From the NCBI RefSeq assembly GCF_003473485.1, contig NC_053042.1:17938501-18002500 (forward strand): DNA of 64,000 nucleotides. Reading direction: 5' to 3'. A program made the position numbers and the translations under genes. Positions 25,542 through 37,387 of the stretch are shown here, in pieces. Numbering within the stretch: the stretch's first letter is position 1; the number at the start of each line of letters is the position of its first letter. Source of the DNA: Medicago truncatula (taxonomy: Eukaryota; Streptophyta; Magnoliopsida; Fabales; Fabaceae). The notes beneath the pieces were generated by a model. It made no database searches. It had not been told where the DNA came from and saw only the letters and a program-made list of their open reading frames with translations.

Positions 25542-25811
25542 TTTCACCTTCCTTGATTACTCTCTCTCTCTGGTTCTTTCTTATTCTTCTCGATTCTCAA
25601 TCTCTGTGTGTGTGTTGTACGAGGAAAATGATGAATGTGGTTGAGCTTGGTGTTGGTTTTGGAATTTTTGGGTGGGTTTGATTTATTTTCTTGGGGCATT
25701 TTTAAATACACCTCCTCTATTTCTATTACACTTCCTTTTCTATCATATTTTGGTATCAAGTAAAGAAAGTGATTTTAGTATTTTAGAATGGAGATAAATA
25801 ACGTCCAATTG

Positions 25812-25905
25812 TCCCCGAGAGCTTAGCTCATCTGGTAGGGACATTGCATAATTTATGCAGGGTCGTCCCCGTGAAATAGGAGGCTCGACTCTCTTTTTAA
25901 AATAG
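25812..25905 (+). repeat. tRNA-like SINE-type repeat fragment
   Basis: GAGCTTAGCTCATCTGGTAG resembles a tRNA-type A box, followed by GGGACATTGCATAATTTATG and a decayed B-box region (GTCGTCCCCGTGAAATAGG). It cannot fold into a tRNA cloverleaf with an anticodon arm. Related copies are at 26385-26485, at 55783-55893 on the other strand (with TGAGGTTCGAATCC), and possibly at 27604-27680. A dispersed short retroposon is the most likely source. Confidence 0.5.
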
Positions 25906-26384
25906 GCCCTTAGTAAAATAAAACGTAATTTTTTTGTGTAGCTAAATTTCATTGAAAAAAACTCAGAATCAGAAGAAGTTCTAAACATGAAAGGAATTAA
26001 AAAAAAAAAATTAAGTGAAAGAGGTGAAATTTATCTAACGGCGTTGTTTGGATTTGTCACTCCTCTGTTGTGGAAAAGGATAAAACGAATGGTTTATGCA
26101 AAGAAAAAAATGATTGTTGTGATTCTTTCAATGAAATAACTTTCCAAATTGATTTATTAAGTGATTATATAAATTAGGGGTGGTTTGATAGGATCCGATT
26201 TATGTAAAAAAAGGAGAACTAGAGTCTAGAAAAAAACTCAAATGTGTACACTAAAGAAAGAAAAGAATATAACATATATATTTTTTATTTAAGTGGGGGG
26301 TGGGTATTAGATTTAATTTTTCGTTAGAGGCCCGTATCATTTGGAGGCCCGGCTTGGTTGAGGACCTTGCACACCCTCAAGACC

Positions 26385-26485
26385 GGGCCTGAATTTATGC
26401 AGGGGTCGGGCTTCAAACCCCGGACACCCCACTTCTCCATTTTTATATGTGTGAGCTCCAGCCACTAGGCTACTAAACCAAAAAA
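26385..26485 (+). repeat. SINE-type repeat fragment
   Basis: GGGCCTGAATTTATGCAGGG, TCGGGCTTCAAACCCCGGAC and CCACTAGGCTACTAAACC match, in order, the 3' part of the repeat at 25812 and the complement of the one at 55783-55893. No 5' A-box part is present. Confidence 0.45.
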
Positions 26486-27237
26486 ATAAAAAAATAACGT
26501 CCGATCAAGAATTTATTGGCTTAGAAATCGAATATCGATTCATCATTTAATGGAATTCAATAACAATTGGTGTCAATCTTATAGTTCAAAAAAAAATTGT
26601 ATTTTGATTTTCCATCAAAATCAATTAATATAATTCATAACTTAATTTAATTTATTTTTTTTAGGGGAACTGAATTTTAATTTTTTTTATTTAAATTTAA
26701 TTTACTTGAAAATTATATTGCTTTTAGTTGTATGATTTCAGTTATATTACTTTTATAACTTAATACTCAAGTAAATTCTTAATATTATTTTGTAGATGAT
26801 TTATTATGTAAAGGGGTTGGTCAATTGGTTGCTTCATTGTGCAAAGCATTGGGTATTGAAGTTTTATTTCTAAAAATTGGCAATTAGTTGCATGAATCAA
26901 ATGCAAGACTACATACTCAAACCAATGTATCATTCCTACTCTATCGTATTAAACCATTTTACATTTATTGTGTGATTGCTTAAAAGCCATGCAGGTTTGA
27001 CACCAGTTCATGTTTAACTTTCATAATCATCTTATTAAAAATGATCTTGAGATATGGTTCAAAATGCATGCAACTGATTAGTATAACACACTCTTTTTTA
27101 TTGGATGTTGATTTATTTAGAAGTCTAGAAATGACGAAACTTTCTCTAACAATAATCACCCCATCTAGTTTATTGTTAGACAAATTTACTCTTTATAATT
27201 CCACCAAGAAATTTTTTGGTGGCCCTTCTCTTACCCT

Positions 27238-28128
27238 TTCTCCTAGATTGGTTTCTTGGCACCCTCGTCCAGATAATGTGATTAAAGATAATGTTGGTGG
27301 TAATTCGGGTAACCCTAATAGATCAGGATTTGGGGGTCTCCTCAGGAATTTTCTAGATGGTTGGATCATTGGTTTTGCTAGAAGTTTTGGTCATACTAAT
27401 AATATTAACATGGAGCCTCATGCTATTTATTATGTGTTACTAATCACTTGGGATCTTGGTTTTAGTGATATCATTTGTGAGTCAGACTCTAACATTAACT
27501 TTTGTTAAGGAGGATGTCCTACCTACTCATCCTTATGCTTCTCTTTTTCATAAATTATAGCAATGTTATTTTTTGTTAAAGTAGGTTAATGATATAAATT
27601 CAAAGATGAATAAGTGATAAATGTGTGGTTGAAACCTCAACTCATATATATTGTAATGTCTCTACTAATTGAGTTATGTTCGAACCATCAATCTTAAAAA
27701 TTATATTTAACTGAAACATAAATATAAATTTATTTGTATTAAAGAAAAAATATATTTTTTTATGTAAAATTATTATTATTAATTTAAAAAGATCTTATGT
27801 AACAATTCACTTTAAGCCTCAAAACATATTAGGTTGGTACTGTTTAAAAGTGGGGTTAATGGCTATTCTAGCTTGAGTGACAACCTATCATTCGTTGACC
27901 TTTGAATCTAATTCTTACTATGATCTTTCTTTTATCACTGATAACATGCCTTATACTCACTATGATTTGAATTTTTTTTTTTTTGAAGAAACTCACTATG
28001 ATTTGATTGTGTATCACATTTAGAGGTTTATGGGACAAATGTCTTTCACCCGCATCTTAAGGGAGGACAATACTAATGTGGATTGGTTGAGTAAGAGAGA
28101 GTATCGTGGTCATTTAAGTATTTGAATA
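27238..28128 (+). pseudogene. Decayed LINE-type RNase H domain
   Basis: The frame 27041-27508 carries VSWHPRPDNVIKDNVGGNSG, then GFGGLLRNFLDGWIIGFARS and HAIYYVLLITWDLGFSDIIC followed by ESDS. This is the RNase H fold (RVT_3 type) found at the end of plant non-LTR retrotransposon polyproteins, with its WxPP, GF/GGLxR and ESDS landmarks. A stop follows ESDSNINFC; about 500 bases later the C-terminal part resumes as ILREDNTNVDWLSKREYRGH (28051-28115). One expected Asp in the D-G-S motif reads NVGGNSG, so the active site is probably lost. It is a transposon relic, not a host gene. Confidence 0.8.
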
Positions 28129-28302
28129 CATGGCAGATTAGTGGAACCAATAAAAATTAGAGAAAACTTTGAAACATATATAAAAATTTTGGTGATTTGT
28201 TGTACATGTAAAAGATGATTTAGATAAAGATAATTTATTGTGGTCATTGCCCATGCTGACTTTATCAATGCCATGAAAGGGTGAGCTTTGAGATATACTA
28301 GT

Positions 28303-28455
28303 GTGTGACCCGTGCGCGGACGCACGGGTAAAATGATCTGGAATGCACATGTATTATTGTGAGACCCGTACGCAGACAGACGAATAAAATGATTTCGAAT
28401 GTAAATGTATTGTCATGTGACCGGTGCGCGCATGCACATCTAAAATGATATTAGT
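28303..28455. repeat. Three 56-bp tandem units
   Basis: Units begin at 28303, 28359 and 28415 with GTGTGACCCGTGCGCGGACG, GTGAGACCCGTACGCAGACA and ATGTGACCGGTGCGCGCATG, each followed by TAAAATGAT. Units are diverged. The preceding ACTAGTGTGTGACCCGTGCG resembles the complement of 14866-14888, so this may be the end of a transposon family with amplified terminal units. Confidence 0.7.
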
Positions 28456-29313
28456 ATATCACAATAACATGCAATCACAATTCGCTACTCGACAATGTGT
28501 CCACCACCAAAGGACAATCAAACACAATGTTCATATAACGCACAAGTCATCCACAACCTACATTACAAATAACGATTTACAAAAAACATGTTCAATTCAT
28601 CCAACAACGGATCACAGCCTACATGACTTGTTCCTTCATAATATTCCCGCCATCACTATGCTATTCAGACCAAACTAATTTTTTCATAAATAGAAATTCT
28701 TACGTGACAATTGTCCCTCCAGTGGCCAGCAAGTAAAACAGCAAAAGCAACAAAAGCTGGAGTAAAAAAGCTGGTAAAGTAAGTATCCAAAATAAGATAT
28801 AGTTTACACCTAACCAAGTCAGAGAACAAAAAAGCAATGAACCTCAAACAGTAGGAATGCAGTGAAATGTAATCTTAACTTGATGTGGACCAATTGATTG
28901 TCAAGTAACAAATAAAATTTTATACAATATAGAAACTAAAAAAGCAAAATAAATATGGTCATTTTGAGGTTAACAAAGCAGCATATTACCCGGTTTTCAT
29001 GGGTAGTGGTTGAAGATAGACAACCTCCAATTAGACTTCTATGAATCATAGAAACTAAGTAATAAATGGAATGCACACCAATGCTAAATTATGGACATAG
29101 TAACTGACAATAGCCGGTCAAATGTACACTTACAATCAAATTAAATACAAATTTTGAGCAAGCAAACAGTTGCCCAAGCCTAATGCATCTAACTCAAGTT
29201 AAATGTACACTGAGATATTTGGATAAATCACTTTGAAATATTGTAACTTGTGCCTAAATGGGATTAAGCAGCATTAAAAATAGAGCTATCAACCATGATC
29301 AAATACACATAAT

Positions 29314-29391
29314 AGACCCTCCGGTCACTAATATAAGCAAAAATCCACTTTTTAGATACATTTAATTAATGATATATGTGGTCTTTATTGA
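29314..29391. mobile_element. Stowaway-like MITE fragment
   Basis: AGACCCTCCGGTCACTAATA followed by TAAGCAAAAATCC and TGATATATGTGGTCTTTATT matches the left half of the MITE at 6965-7111. The right end is missing. It lies exactly where the RPA-like reading frame ends (29385), so the insertion or an associated deletion truncated that gene. Confidence 0.65.
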
Positions 29392-30843
29392 CAGCGACAT
29401 GCCGGATACCACCACTCCTCACCTTCAACAAAACCATCAATAACACCAAAAACTATAAACACACCATCCTCAGTGGTAGCTTGCAACTCAGCAATCTTTT
29501 TCCGGGGATAGAGGCTAATGAAATCTTCCTCCATTGAAGGCCTAGCCCTTGGCCCAATTATGGGAACAAATATGCTTGATTCAACACCATGGAGAGCAAT
29601 CATGTCATCAAATATAAGACAAAACACCATTTAAAGCATCTGTTTAAAATTCAATTGCATCACAAAACTACATAATCTAGAAATATACCCATCCTTAAAG
29701 TCCATAGCCTCCTTAATGTCAGGATTCAGCAAAAGCCTGATTGTACTCATGACATTTTGGAGAGAAGGCTTATCTGTCATAATAAACTCAAAGACTCATT
29801 CACTCAAAGGCCAGCAAAATATTAAAAAAAAACCAAAAAAATACAATGAAAAAAAATCCAAATAGAATATAAACAAAACAATAACCTCTGAAAATTTTAA
29901 TTTTTGCATACTGCAGAATCACAACAGGCATTCCACCAATAGACTTTCCCATCAACCGCTGAAGAAGATCGACATAGTCACCAAAGAGAGCACACTTACA
30001 CTTACCATTGCATCAAATGAACATGAAACTCAAACAGCCACCCAAAACAACATATTTAACATATCACCATCATCCAAAACTTTATAAATGACAAACAACA
30101 AACAAACCTTTCGTCAGTGAGCTCAATCACAATCATCTTTGTCACCTTCCCATCCCTAATATACTCCCTCTCAGCGGATATACCAGTCATCACACCCATC
30201 ACATCTTGAAAAACAATAAAAAATTATAATACAAACCAACACAAATAGGACAAAAAAATGTAACAAAAAAATAAACCATCAACAACAACTAACACATACC
30301 AACCAAGTAGTCATAGTCAACAGTGTGATTGCAAACTTCAGAAATCTTGGTCAAGGACAAACCATAAGGACCAATCAATGAACTGTGAGTCTGAGATACA
30401 TTAGTCCTTATCTGGAACATTATCTTATATGGATGAAGGGTGGTACGGTAAAAGCCAGAACAAGGAGCAACCGAAAAGAAAGAAATCTTGTACACCTGAC
30501 CCTCAACCAATTTCGGCTGAAAAAGATACACCAGCTGCTTGCGAACGGTTGCATGAATCTTTCCCCTCTATTAAGAAAAATTGCAACAAAAACAGCATAA
30601 AGTTGTCAATGATTCCATGTTACATAAAAAATGAATATCATTTAAAACACATACACAACTTAAAACATATTAGAATGCAACATCTACCTTCTCATCAACC
30701 AAAACCATCTCAAGAGAGTTGATCTGGTCATGTTTCATAAAGGTCTGCACAGCCCACAATCGATCAACACAAACCTTGATCCTCCAGGTTTCTCTGCCAG
30801 GCAAAACATCACACAAAGAATCAAAAGAGTTCTCCATTCTCAT
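29385..30843 (-). pseudogene. RPA 70 kDa-like OB-fold gene, broken and truncated
   Basis: Exon-like pieces, 5' to 3': 30688-30837 (MENSFDSLCDVLPGRETWRI; an alternative Met is at 30843), 30300-30567, 30108-30204, about 29886-30007, 29689-29773 and 29385-about 29615. Together they give two OB-fold regions and the start of the zinc-binding third (GEEWWYPACRC). This matches the replication protein A subunit 1-like proteins that are multiplied in Medicago and related to Helitron-encoded RPA. Three breaks are visible. The acceptor before GKCKCALFGDYVDL reads GCAAT instead of an AG. No AG lies in the 40 bases before DMIALHGVESSIF. The C-terminus ends at a MITE fragment. Family is clear; a working gene is unlikely. 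Confidence 0.75.
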
Positions 30844-32884
30844 TTTTTGGTAGCTTCCTTGCAAAATCAGAACACAACAATAATAATTTGTGACAATGAA
30901 TCACAACAGCAATAGGTATTTATAGAAAAAAAAAAGCACAGGTGAAAAGAGGTGAATTTCAAATTCACTCAACTCTAACCTAAAAATCGTTTTAGGGGGA
31001 AACTACCACCGTTTGACAACACACAAAAGCAACTTGACATAAACACTTTGCAGGCTAGAAAATTTATTGGCGCCGCATACCTAAAAAGTGTATTACCTTT
31101 GGACAATACAGCCAAAATTCAACCAATAGAATAAGCAATTAATCGTGAGACCATGCAAAATTAGGACGACGTACCTAAGAATGCATCAAAATAGACAATA
31201 CAGACAAAATTCAATCCATAGAACATACTAATCATCGCAAAAACTATGAAAACATTGTGATCTACAGTATTTTTGGGGAAATTCGTGTTGTTAAGTGTAT
31301 CGATGGTGTTGGCTTGTGGTGAGAGGTCCCTAAGTTTGGATACCTACTTTGTGTGTCAAAGAGGCTTGGTGCAAAATAATTTTGGGGTGTATAAGGGACA
31401 AATTGTTATTTCCATACAAGTTGATGGTAACATTTGATGGGTGGGATTGTAGGAAAGGAGTAAGAAAATTACTCTTCTCACTTATGAAATTTCTCATTCA
31501 CTATATTAGGAGCAGTTAACTGTCGTTCGGCATTTTTCAGCAATAGTTAATTGCCGCTAACTCTTTAAGATCAGTTGAATCGACTTAAAAAGTGATTGAA
31601 TCGATATTAAAAGTGTCAGTGGTAGTTAACTGTCGTTGAAATATGTTGAGCGACAATTACATAAGTGAGAAGAGTAATTTTCACAAGATTAAAGGGCTTG
31701 CTAAACTCATACAAGCATCGAACAATATTTTTGCCATATTTTTTCGAAGATTGTTCTTTAGACTTCAAAGAATGTTATCACATACTTGGAAATGACCTTT
31801 AATACCCCCAATTACAGTTCAATGATTAATTTTTCTTTTGGAGCGTACGGTAGTTAATTTTTCTTTTGGTCATTTCTAGGTGTGTGATAGCAAATCTTTT
31901 AGTGTAAACAACAATCTTCTATTTCCTCACACTTGATAAGTAGGGTGCGGCCTCTCTTTACAACGTCCACAACATTCATATAAACATTGGGACTATTATT
32001 TTTCCCATCCTACGAGCTTATTGCGCGCCATACTTTTTTCCAAAAATACCTTTTGTTCAAATTATGAAATTCAAACAATAATGTAGGTAGTTTCGGATTA
32101 TGAAATCCGAAATAGACTAAAACCTAACAAATGTGATGTGATCGATATCAAAGGTCTCTACTGACAATCATACGATCCCTGCAAAAACTGCAAAGCAATT
32201 TGAAGGATCGAATGAGCGGTCAACAATGACCATGATATCATAAAAACACCCCTTACAAAAAAAAATGAGAAAGAAAATAAAAGAATAGATGAGAAGTGGA
32301 GAATGAATGAATATGTTGACGCAAGCAAGGCTATTTATAGCCATAAACCTATCCTACACTGTAACTACAGTCATAGTAAACATTTGCAATGCCTAAACCT
32401 ACCAAAAATATGTTAAACACACGAAAAATTGACAAAATTTTTTGTGTAATGCCACCGTCAACAGTCTGGAATGGTTTGGATTATATATGCTGAAAAAATC
32501 ATAAATATTTCGGATTATGTAATCTGAATTGTCCCATATTGTGTTTAACCTTGATCTTGGAGGTTTTTAATGGTAAATAACACAGGAAGAAAGTAAACGA
32601 CATAGTTCAGAAGCGTAAAACAACATATTAAAAGATGTGATGATGAAAGGGAATGTGTTATAAGAGGTTGTTTGAACTTGATCCAGCTAGCCGATCAACC
32701 GACATATTTCTATCGGAAGAGCAACTGGATCAGGTTCACAACAACCTCTTTGTATTCAATTTCGCATAATCATGATGAAAGGTAAGATGTTTCAAGAGAT
32801 TTTTTTTAGTTAAGTGTTTTTCTACATTTTGAATACGTGAAGTCTCTTCACAACCATCATCTTTACCACCCCTATACATGTTGA
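30844..32884. other. Intergenic, repeat-bearing
   Basis: Upstream of the RPA-like pseudogene. One small TIR element (31464-31682) was recognised. 32100-32560 contains alternating GATTATGTAATCYGAA-like blocks (TTCGGATTATG, ATTTCGGATTATGTAATC) that look like fragments of another repeat. No gene was seen. Confidence 0.5.
31464..31682. mobile_element. Small TIR element with GTTAACTG motifs (219 bp)
   Basis: Terminal inverted repeats of 23 bases match perfectly; the outer part reads GAAAATTACTCTTCTCAC at the left and its complement at the right. The interior contains AGCAGTTAACTGTCGTTCGG, CAATAGTTAATTGCCGC and TGGTAGTTAACTGTCG, the same palindromic motif as in the TIRs of the PMD element at 51699-53648. 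No target duplication is obvious. Non-coding MITE. Confidence 0.75.
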
Positions 32885-33307
32885 ACCCTAAATGCTATTG
32901 TATTTAAGGGTAAAGAACCTATTCATCTCTCTGATCTAAATTCAGTTTATGACTCATCATCTGAGATTGAATCTGACTCTCCAATAGATTATGTAGGCCT
33001 TGTTCAAGCTTGCATTCGAGCAAAATTCATTTATTACTACCAAAATAAACCAAAACCCTCTTTTGTCATCATAATTGGACTACCAAATGACTACTCATCA
33101 CTTGAACTTGAACATAAAACCAATCATTTCCCTATTGTCCCTTTAAGTCAAGTTATTGACATTCCTTACCCAAAACCTATCTCTGCTGAAGTTAAGTTCC
33201 TAGCATTGAGTCATCTTTTGATGCTCATCCCAATGGATGTTGATTCTGTACAATCTTCAACTGAGAACATTTCTGAAAACATAGGAAAGTCTTTTTTCAA
33301 CCATTAG
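32885..33307 (+). CDS. Unrecognised open frame, no start codon
   Basis: A 140-codon frame from just after a TGA to a TAG, with no Met until near its end. It may begin as an exon after the possible acceptor ATTTAAG at 32908. The product is protein-like: GKEPIHLSDLNSVYDSSSEI with an acidic-Ser patch, then VGLVQACIRAKFIYYYQNKP, SFVIIIGLPNDYSSLELEHK and FPIVPLSQVIDIPYPKPISA. Codon use and lack of low complexity suggest it was once coding. No domain was recognised and no neighbouring exon was found. It could be a captured exon or a retroelement relic. Confidence 0.3.
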   Translation, partial: TLNAIVFKGKEPIHLSDLNSVYDSSSEIESDSPIDYVGLVQACIRAKFIYYYQNKPKPSFVIIIGLPNDYSSLELEHKTNHFPIVPLSQVIDIPYPKPISAEVKFLALSHLLMLIPMDVDSVQSSTENISENIGKSFFNH

Positions 33308-35106
33308 ATTGAATAGTACCACCATTGTTATTATAGTCTATCCACACTATATAATTTTTCACATCATATCTGACCTTATCAACTCAGTTTATTATCGTGA
33401 CATATGGAAATTACATCTCTCAATTTATTTTTCCCTTCAAAACTATTTTTGAAACAAAATAAAGAGAAATGAATCTAATCTGAAACCTTATTCATCTTCA
33501 TTCATTCATTTATGTGTTCTTTAAACAAATCATTCATCTTCGCCAATCTTTTCTTCCTAACAGTTGAGATTTGGTAATCACCAAAACAAGAATAGATTTG
33601 GATTTGGAAAACCATCACAACAAGCTTCATTGTATTTTCTAAAATTTTCATCGACCAAGACAACAAATAAGAAGAGAAATAAAACTGTATAGGATAATTA
33701 ATTTGATTTTGGTTCTGAAGAAAATAAATTGGGAAGTTAGGATCTATTTTGATAAATTTTTACTGAGTAATTGTTATGTTAGATCATTTAATTATAGTAT
33801 CTTATATTTATCCCGAGATTTTGTTTTAAACATATAAGATAAGATTGTAAGCTAGTGATTACACTTTGAATTATATCCATATAAGATAAGATTGTAACTT
33901 CATAATCATAACTAGCAAAACTTAACAAAATTAATTTCCTAATTTAGTTGGTGAATAAAAGAAGAAGAAAAGGAACAAGAGAAGAGTCATGTGCCAAGAA
34001 GAAAATGTTGGCCTATATGGCTAATTAGTTACCAAGCTTGGGGGGGAGGGTGGGTTGAATGCAATAAGATTTAATCTTAGAATTGAGAGATTCACGATAC
34101 AAATCTTATTATACAATCAAACTTTAATAATCCTTGAACAATGTACAAAACTTATAGACAATTTCAAACCTAACCTATATGAAGATAATTACTAAGCTAT
34201 CAAATCAAAAACACAATACATGTATAATTGAAGAATTGAATAGATTTTGCAATCAATTGATCTAAGCAAATTATATGAAACCTAATTCAATGAATCAGAT
34301 TAATTTTCAGTGAAACACAACTTAGATCAACACTAGCAATTATTCAATTAATCACATGCAATGGTAAAAAGTAAAGAGGATAGGGGAAGAAAGATAACAC
34401 CGATATTTTTATAGTAGTTCGCTCTTTCTTGTCCTCGATAGAGCTACCTCTACTCTTCTTGATGAAGTACACCTTCACCAAGGTCATCCAATATGTAACA
34501 AATGTTGAATACAATGTGTTTACAAGAGTTCCTTGAAATTAAAACCTAATGCTTCAACTCCTATGTAAAACACTCTCCCAAACTCCAAGTAACCCTTTAA
34601 TATGGTGCTCCTTGAATCTTCAGATCCTTGAATACCCGTGCACCCCCTTCGAACTCTTCACTCAAGCGTTCGATGCTACGTTCGGTAAACGAACCCCCTT
34701 CGACTTCAAGAACAGTTAGAAAGACCCCCAAGTCCATTGGAGGTGGAATGAGATTATTCACTTCACTTTGAAGCTTTTATTAAGCCCAATCAATCTTTTT
34801 GAGAGAACCAACTTACAATTATTACTAGAATGATATGGATGATTCTAGTCAAATGTGTTCTATTAGAATGATATGGAAGATGAAGATAAGTGGTTGAGAG
34901 AGAGCGATTGGAGAAGATAGTAAGATAATAATCTAGTGTGGAGAGACTATTGTAATAGTGTGTTCTTTATATGATCCAATGATTAAAAAACACTTTTCTA
35001 TGGTGGAATAGAAGTCTCCTTTCCCAAGGTAAACGACACCACTATTTCTTGTTGAAAGTTATATCATTCTAATTGAAATTCATTTTTAGAATACTATAGT
35101 ATAGTA
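33308..35106. other. Intergenic, AT-rich
   Basis: No gene. 34400-34760 is GC-richer with TTTATAGTAGTTCGCTCTTT and two CCCCCTTCGA blocks; it may be an LTR fragment, but no ends were resolved. Confidence 0.4.
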
Positions 35107-36052
35107 TGTTGGAACAAAATTGGTTTGTGCAATTTCTCTAATGTTTTGATAATAACAAAGTATTGAAGAACAATTGGATATACTAATATTTGTTCAAGAG
35201 TCCAAGATCATAGAATAAAATCTATTGATGAATTCAACATGTATTAGAACATCAGAAGCACAAGAGAAGTTGAAAGACTATGGTAGAAGATATGACGAAA
35301 GGTTTCTCATCAGACTCTGAAGGATGTTATTCGTACTCTGAAGGAACTCATCAGACTCAGAAGACCCCATCAGACTTGGAAGACCTCAAGCCTTAGAAGA
35401 TCTTAAGGAATCCAGACTCCACGTTAGATTTGTCGTCTTCTAAAACTATCTCTATCAAGGATCTAATAGCACAATTTTGTCTTCTTCTGACCACATGTAG
35501 AAACATACAAAGAAATTCAAGGACAAAGAGAAAGAACAGAAATTTTCAGTTTCAACAAAGGAATTTCAAATGACTATTCAACGAAATTATCCATATCAGG
35601 CAATGCCCTATTGTTCTTGATTTGAAGCTTTTCAACGACTCTTAATGCGCTGACACTCTTCTCCAATGTCTCTCAAATCCCTGCCTATAAAAGGAGTTGA
35701 AGACCTGAAGAAGATCAACAAGACTCGGTTATTTTTACTGTGTCATTACTCTGTCAAAATCAAATAGTGAAAAAACACGTAGGAATTTCTTATCAAAGTT
35801 TGTATCCTAGATATCCTAAGTTGTAAAGAGTATATTTTGGATTGTTAAGTTTACACCTCTAATTGTATGTGCAAGAACAAAGTTTTTTTATTTGTAAACA
35901 AATAGAAGTCTCTTGTTTGTGAAGCTTGAGCATTAGAAGTCTCTTTCAGTAGTGATTGAGCATTGAAAGTCTATTGCATGCGTGCTTGAGAATTTGGAAG
36001 TTTCCTTGAGCATTAGAAGTCTCTTGAAAGTCTATTGAATGTGTGCTCTCTC

Positions 36053-36116
<64 letters not shown>

Positions 36117-36235
36117 AGTGTTCTGTCTATCCGCTACATTCAGACTCTGACTAGTTTTGAACACTTATAATTATTTTTTAGAAAAAGCCAACACAATTCA
36201 ACCCCCCTCCTTCCCTTGTGTTTTTCTCACCTTCA
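35107..36235 (+). mobile_element. Probable copia-type solo LTR
   Basis: Starts TGTTGGAACAAAATTGGTTT and ends near AACCCCCCTCCTTCCCTTGT ... TTCTCACCTTCA, both typical of legume copia (SIRE-like) LTRs. The middle has repeated ATCAGACTC(T/G)GAAG motifs. Flanks read TAGTA on the left and TAGTC on the right, a near-match for a 5-bp duplication. No primer-binding site or gag-pol follows. A second partial start, TGTTGGAACAAACTTGGTTC, lies at 36657. Contains a (TA)28 tract. Confidence 0.6.
36057..36112. repeat. (TA)28 microsatellite
   Basis: Uninterrupted TA dinucleotides within the putative LTR. It makes a run of Tyr-Ile codons in one minus-strand frame, which is not a gene. Confidence 0.98.
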
Positions 36236-37190
36236 TAGTCAGTTTTGCAAAAGTGTATTTTGGTGGTTTGTCCCGTGTGATTGTTTGTGAAAATCATTTA
36301 GGTTTAAGGGACTTAACTACCTATCAAGCTGATAGTGAGCAAGAATAAATATTTGGCGTGGATATTCTTTTCTCTTAAACTTCTTTACTATAATATTTTG
36401 ATCGTGCCATTTTTGAAAAAAGTTTTTCTAACTTACATCATTTTTGAAAAGGTGTTTTGTCAAACTAAATTTGCAAAAACAATATTTCAAAACCCAATTT
36501 AACCCCCTATTGTGTTTTTCACCGTGATTAGATAGTATTACACGATAGTCTTAGGTTCTTCACTGGATTTTATTTATAAGAGTTCTCTTTAAATCGAAGC
36601 AAATGTCAATGGATAATCTGTTTTCTCATGTTGTTATCATTCAAACATCAATATCTGTTGGAACAAACTTGGTTCTCAAAATATGTTTTGATCTTTAGAG
36701 CGATAATATTGATGAACTCGAAATCGAGTAGATACAATAGCTATCAACTTTCTATATCTTAAGGGTCACAAAGTCATATGAAATCATAGTACCTAATACA
36801 CTATGTAGGGTAGATAAATTAGACTTACACAAATGATCTATATCTTAGAATTAATTACGAAAAAAGTTAAATATTTAGGTTGTTTAGTATTATTTTTTAT
36901 AAATCAATTGAAATTGTGAAGTATGAATAAGTAAATATTATAATAACTAATCAAAATCGAATATGAACAAGAGAGAAATAAAAATCTAAAAGTTGTAAAT
37001 ATTATAAATTGACAATAGACCACTCATTTTATATATGGGGTGTTTCAAGTGTTGAATTATCATTAAAGGTTTGAAAACAAAACGAAAAACAATTAAAAAA
37101 ACAATGAATCACTTCCTTCCATAAAATATAAAATAATAATAATAATAACAATAATAAAAATAAAAAATTTGTTATGATTAGCAAACGTAA
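36236..37190. other. Intergenic upstream of NCR gene 1
   Basis: A second LTR-like start lies at 36657 (TGTTGGAACAAACTTGG). No coding feature is seen. The last part leads into the block duplicated around the second NCR gene. Confidence 0.4.
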
Positions 37191-37312
37191 TACATTCTCT
37201 AACTTAAAAGACATCTAACATTTATTCTACTTTTTTAATTAAATAATGATTCTAATTTTAGGAATGGCCTTTTACAACTCCATAAATGGTAAACTCTATT
37301 TAATTATAATCA

Positions 37313-37340
37313 AGAGAGCGTGAGCTTTGTACACTATAAG
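37313..37340 (+). promoter_or_regulatory. Putative core promoter of NCR gene 1
   Basis: GTGAGCTTTGTACACTATAA ends in a TATA-like TATAAG at 37335-37340, about 50 bases upstream of the start codon. The same block occurs in the same place before the inverted NCR gene (complement of 42351-42379), so it is shared by both copies. Confidence 0.6.
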
Positions 37341-37387
37341 GAGATTAGATCATATTATATTTGTTACACGAAAAAGAAGAAATAGTT

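Larger units (their letters stand above)
25542..29313. other. Gene-poor region downstream of NDUFA13 promoter
   Basis: The NDUFA13 promoter/5' UTR should lie at about 25542-25720, where a CT-rich tract (25559-25610) is present. Beyond it are two SINE-like repeat copies, a decayed LINE RNase H and a 56-bp tandem repeat. The remaining AT-rich DNA (26500-27200, 28460-29310) shows no gene. Confidence 0.5.

Noticed and set aside
25308..25681. Two plus-strand frames over NDUFA13 exon 1
   Set aside because: Antisense shadows of the conserved first exon.
25812..25890. Possible tRNA gene
   Set aside because: A-box-like start only; no cloverleaf, no anticodon arm and the B box is decayed, so a SINE-type repeat is more likely.
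30385..30722. Plus-strand frames across the RPA-like relic
   Set aside because: Antisense to recognisable OB-fold exons; composition without domain.
35946..36164. Minus-strand 72-residue frame
   Set aside because: Its core is the (TA)28 microsatellite.
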